64,000 nucleotides of DNA from Lepus europaeus. Taxonomy: Eukaryota; Chordata; Mammalia; Lagomorpha; Leporidae. Under the pieces are notes generated by a model. The model saw only the letters and a list, made by a program, of their open reading frames with translations, had not been told where the DNA came from and did not search any database. The DNA lies in contig NC_084836.1 in the NCBI RefSeq assembly GCF_033115175.1, positions 83,232,253-83,296,252 on the forward strand, read 5' to 3'. Made by a program: the position numbers and the translations under genes. Of this stretch, positions 62,757-64,000 are shown in pieces (position 1 is the stretch's first letter; the number at the start of each line of letters is the position of its first letter).

Positions 62757-63173
62757 ACACACACTCGGATGCTGAAATCCTTACTTCCAAGGTGAAAGGT
62801 ATTTGGAGGTTTGGCCTTCAGGCAATAACTAGAATGCAGGAACAGAGCCCTGATGACTGAGATCTGTGCCCTTATAAAGAGGCCTCTTGGGTGTATGGGC
62901 TAGCAATGAAGACACTGGCTGGGATGCCTGTGTCTGGCACAGGGGTGCTGGGTTTGATACCCGGCTCCAGCTCCGGACTCCGGCTTCCTGCTAATGCAGA
63001 CCTAGTAGGCAGTGGTGATGGCTCAAGGAGTTGGGTTCCTGCTGCCTATATGGGAGGTCTGGATTGAGTGTTTGGCTCTCAACTTCAGCCTCTGCCCCGC
63101 CCCGGTCATTGTGGGCATTTGGGGAGTGAACCAGTAAAGGGGAGCAGTCTGTCTCTGTCTCTCTCTGCCTCCC

Positions 63174-63214
<41 letters not shown>

Positions 63215-63418
63215 GAGGCCCCAGAGATACTTCTTCCACCATGGCAGGGTAGAGTGAGAAAGTGCTCTCTCGCTTGGAAGGAGGGCCCTCAGCAGACACT
63301 GGATCTGCCAGCCACTTGATCTTGGATTTCCAGCCCCAGAACTGAGAAAACAGCTTTGCTGTGTATGTGGTCCCTGGTCCACTGCATGCTGTTACGGGCA
63401 GCCTGAAGGGACAGCTTC
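62757..63418 (+). mobile_element. MLT1-type LTR split by a CSINE
   Basis: 5' part: GATGCTGAAATCCTTACTTC, GTATTTGGAGGTTTGGCC and TGTGCCCTTATAAAGAGGCC. 3' part: CACTTGATCTTGGATTTCC, AGCCCCAGAACTGAG and CATGCTGTTACGGGCAGCC. Confidence 0.75.
62887..63211 (+). repeat. Old CSINE with (AAT)n tail
   Basis: Sense copy ending CTGCCTCCCT and about 13 AAT units (63172-63211). AAAGAGGCC flanks it at 62876-62884 and 63212-63220. Confidence 0.92.
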
Positions 63419-64000
63419 TTTCCCCTCGCAGTGCCAGTACCCCCCCCCCCCCCCCGCCCCAAGTTCCCCGTTCCACCAGCATTTGCAACAGCAACCTTGT
63501 TAGGATCTTCTCAGAGACCCCTCTCCACCCCCAGCTGGACTGGGGATGCCCCCTCTTCGGAGCTCTGAGCCTTAGTCCCATGCCCCACCCCTGCCAGGCC
63601 CTCCACTTGTCTTAACTCCAGCCTCTCTGCCGACCAGAAGGTACCCACAGGCACTCGGGCTGCTGCCCCATGCAAAGGCTGAGACCGCTCCAGCCCCTAG
63701 GCCTCTCAGTGTTGGTTTCTCAGATGAAATGGCGTAGGTCCATGTGTGAGAGCACCAGCTTGGAGGGGACGAGCTACGAGGTGCTTCCTTTGGTCTTTTG
63801 CCCTCCCAAGTCCCTGGGCTCAAGTGGGACATGTGGGGACCACTGTGGACCTCCACCAGCATGTCCTCGGCTTCGTCCTGCCCCGGCATAGCTCGCCGCC
63901 TTTCAGGTCCTGGTACAGGTGCCCCTGCTCCAGCTCCCAGTGCTGCGAGAGAGACAGGCCAGGGTGCCCCATGGAGGGCAGGGGGCCTTGGGATCCTGCC
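63419..64000. other. Unassigned DNA at window end
   Basis: GC-rich with a C17-type run near 63440-63457. I looked for PCSK2 3' exons and could not recognise any. Confidence 0.35.

Noticed and set aside
559..63211. tRNA genes suggested by the tRNA-like heads of the C-repeats
   Set aside because: CSINE heads derive from a tRNA, but none folds into or retains a full tRNA sequence; they are repeats.
63572..63889. Minus-strand frame that might have been a PCSK2 3' exon
   Set aside because: The translation (MPGQDEAEDMLVEVHSGPHM..) does not resemble a proprotein convertase, and no acceptor or donor logic supports it.

Overview
This is mammalian genomic DNA, almost certainly from a leporid and most likely the European rabbit (Oryctolagus cuniculus). 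The main reason is about 64 recognisable copies or fragments of the tRNA-derived lagomorph C-repeat (CSINE). They include young copies with clean target-site duplications and the typical (TC)n/TGACAGGCAGAGTGG tail. No bacterial, phage or CRISPR-type content is present.

The window holds one protein-coding gene that I can support: BFSP1 (filensin, beaded filament structural protein 1, a lens-specific intermediate-filament-like protein) on the + strand. All eight coding exons are present: 26404-26765, 33121-33181, 41057-41152, 42997-43089, 46167-46274, 53024-53244, 55285-55370 and 57530-58503. Every junction is GT..AG, all phases agree, and the join is 2001 nt, encoding 666 aa plus TAA. Start, length and sequence agree with mammalian filensin as I remember it (human about 665 aa). 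A CpG-rich promoter lies at about 26040-26900, and an ATTAAA polyadenylation signal lies at 58655.

Layout. Positions 1-26000 are upstream intergenic DNA packed with CSINEs, an L1 block (about 5070-6905), an L2 copy (8060-8876), MIR, L1M and LTR relics. Positions 26000-58700 are BFSP1, whose introns carry 31 CSINE pieces, L1M fragments with nested insertions, three MER20-like hAT elements, and several short palindromic mariner-like elements repeatedly hit by CSINEs. Positions 58700-64000 are downstream intergenic DNA with L2 relics, an MLT1 LTR split by a CSINE, and a 42-bp tandem duplication. In human the neighbours of BFSP1 are DSTN and PCSK2; I could not recognise exons of either here.

I see no novel biological system. 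The most interesting sequence-level structures are: a roughly 70-bp inverted copy patched into a CSINE in intron 1 (a template-switch signature); repeated CSINE insertion into one mariner-like MITE family, twice at the same internal site; layered nested insertions that can be ordered in time; and a possible polyA-tailed retrocopy on the minus strand in intron 5. Repeat boundaries were read by eye and are good to a few bases where a target-site duplication is given, otherwise to roughly 10 bases.
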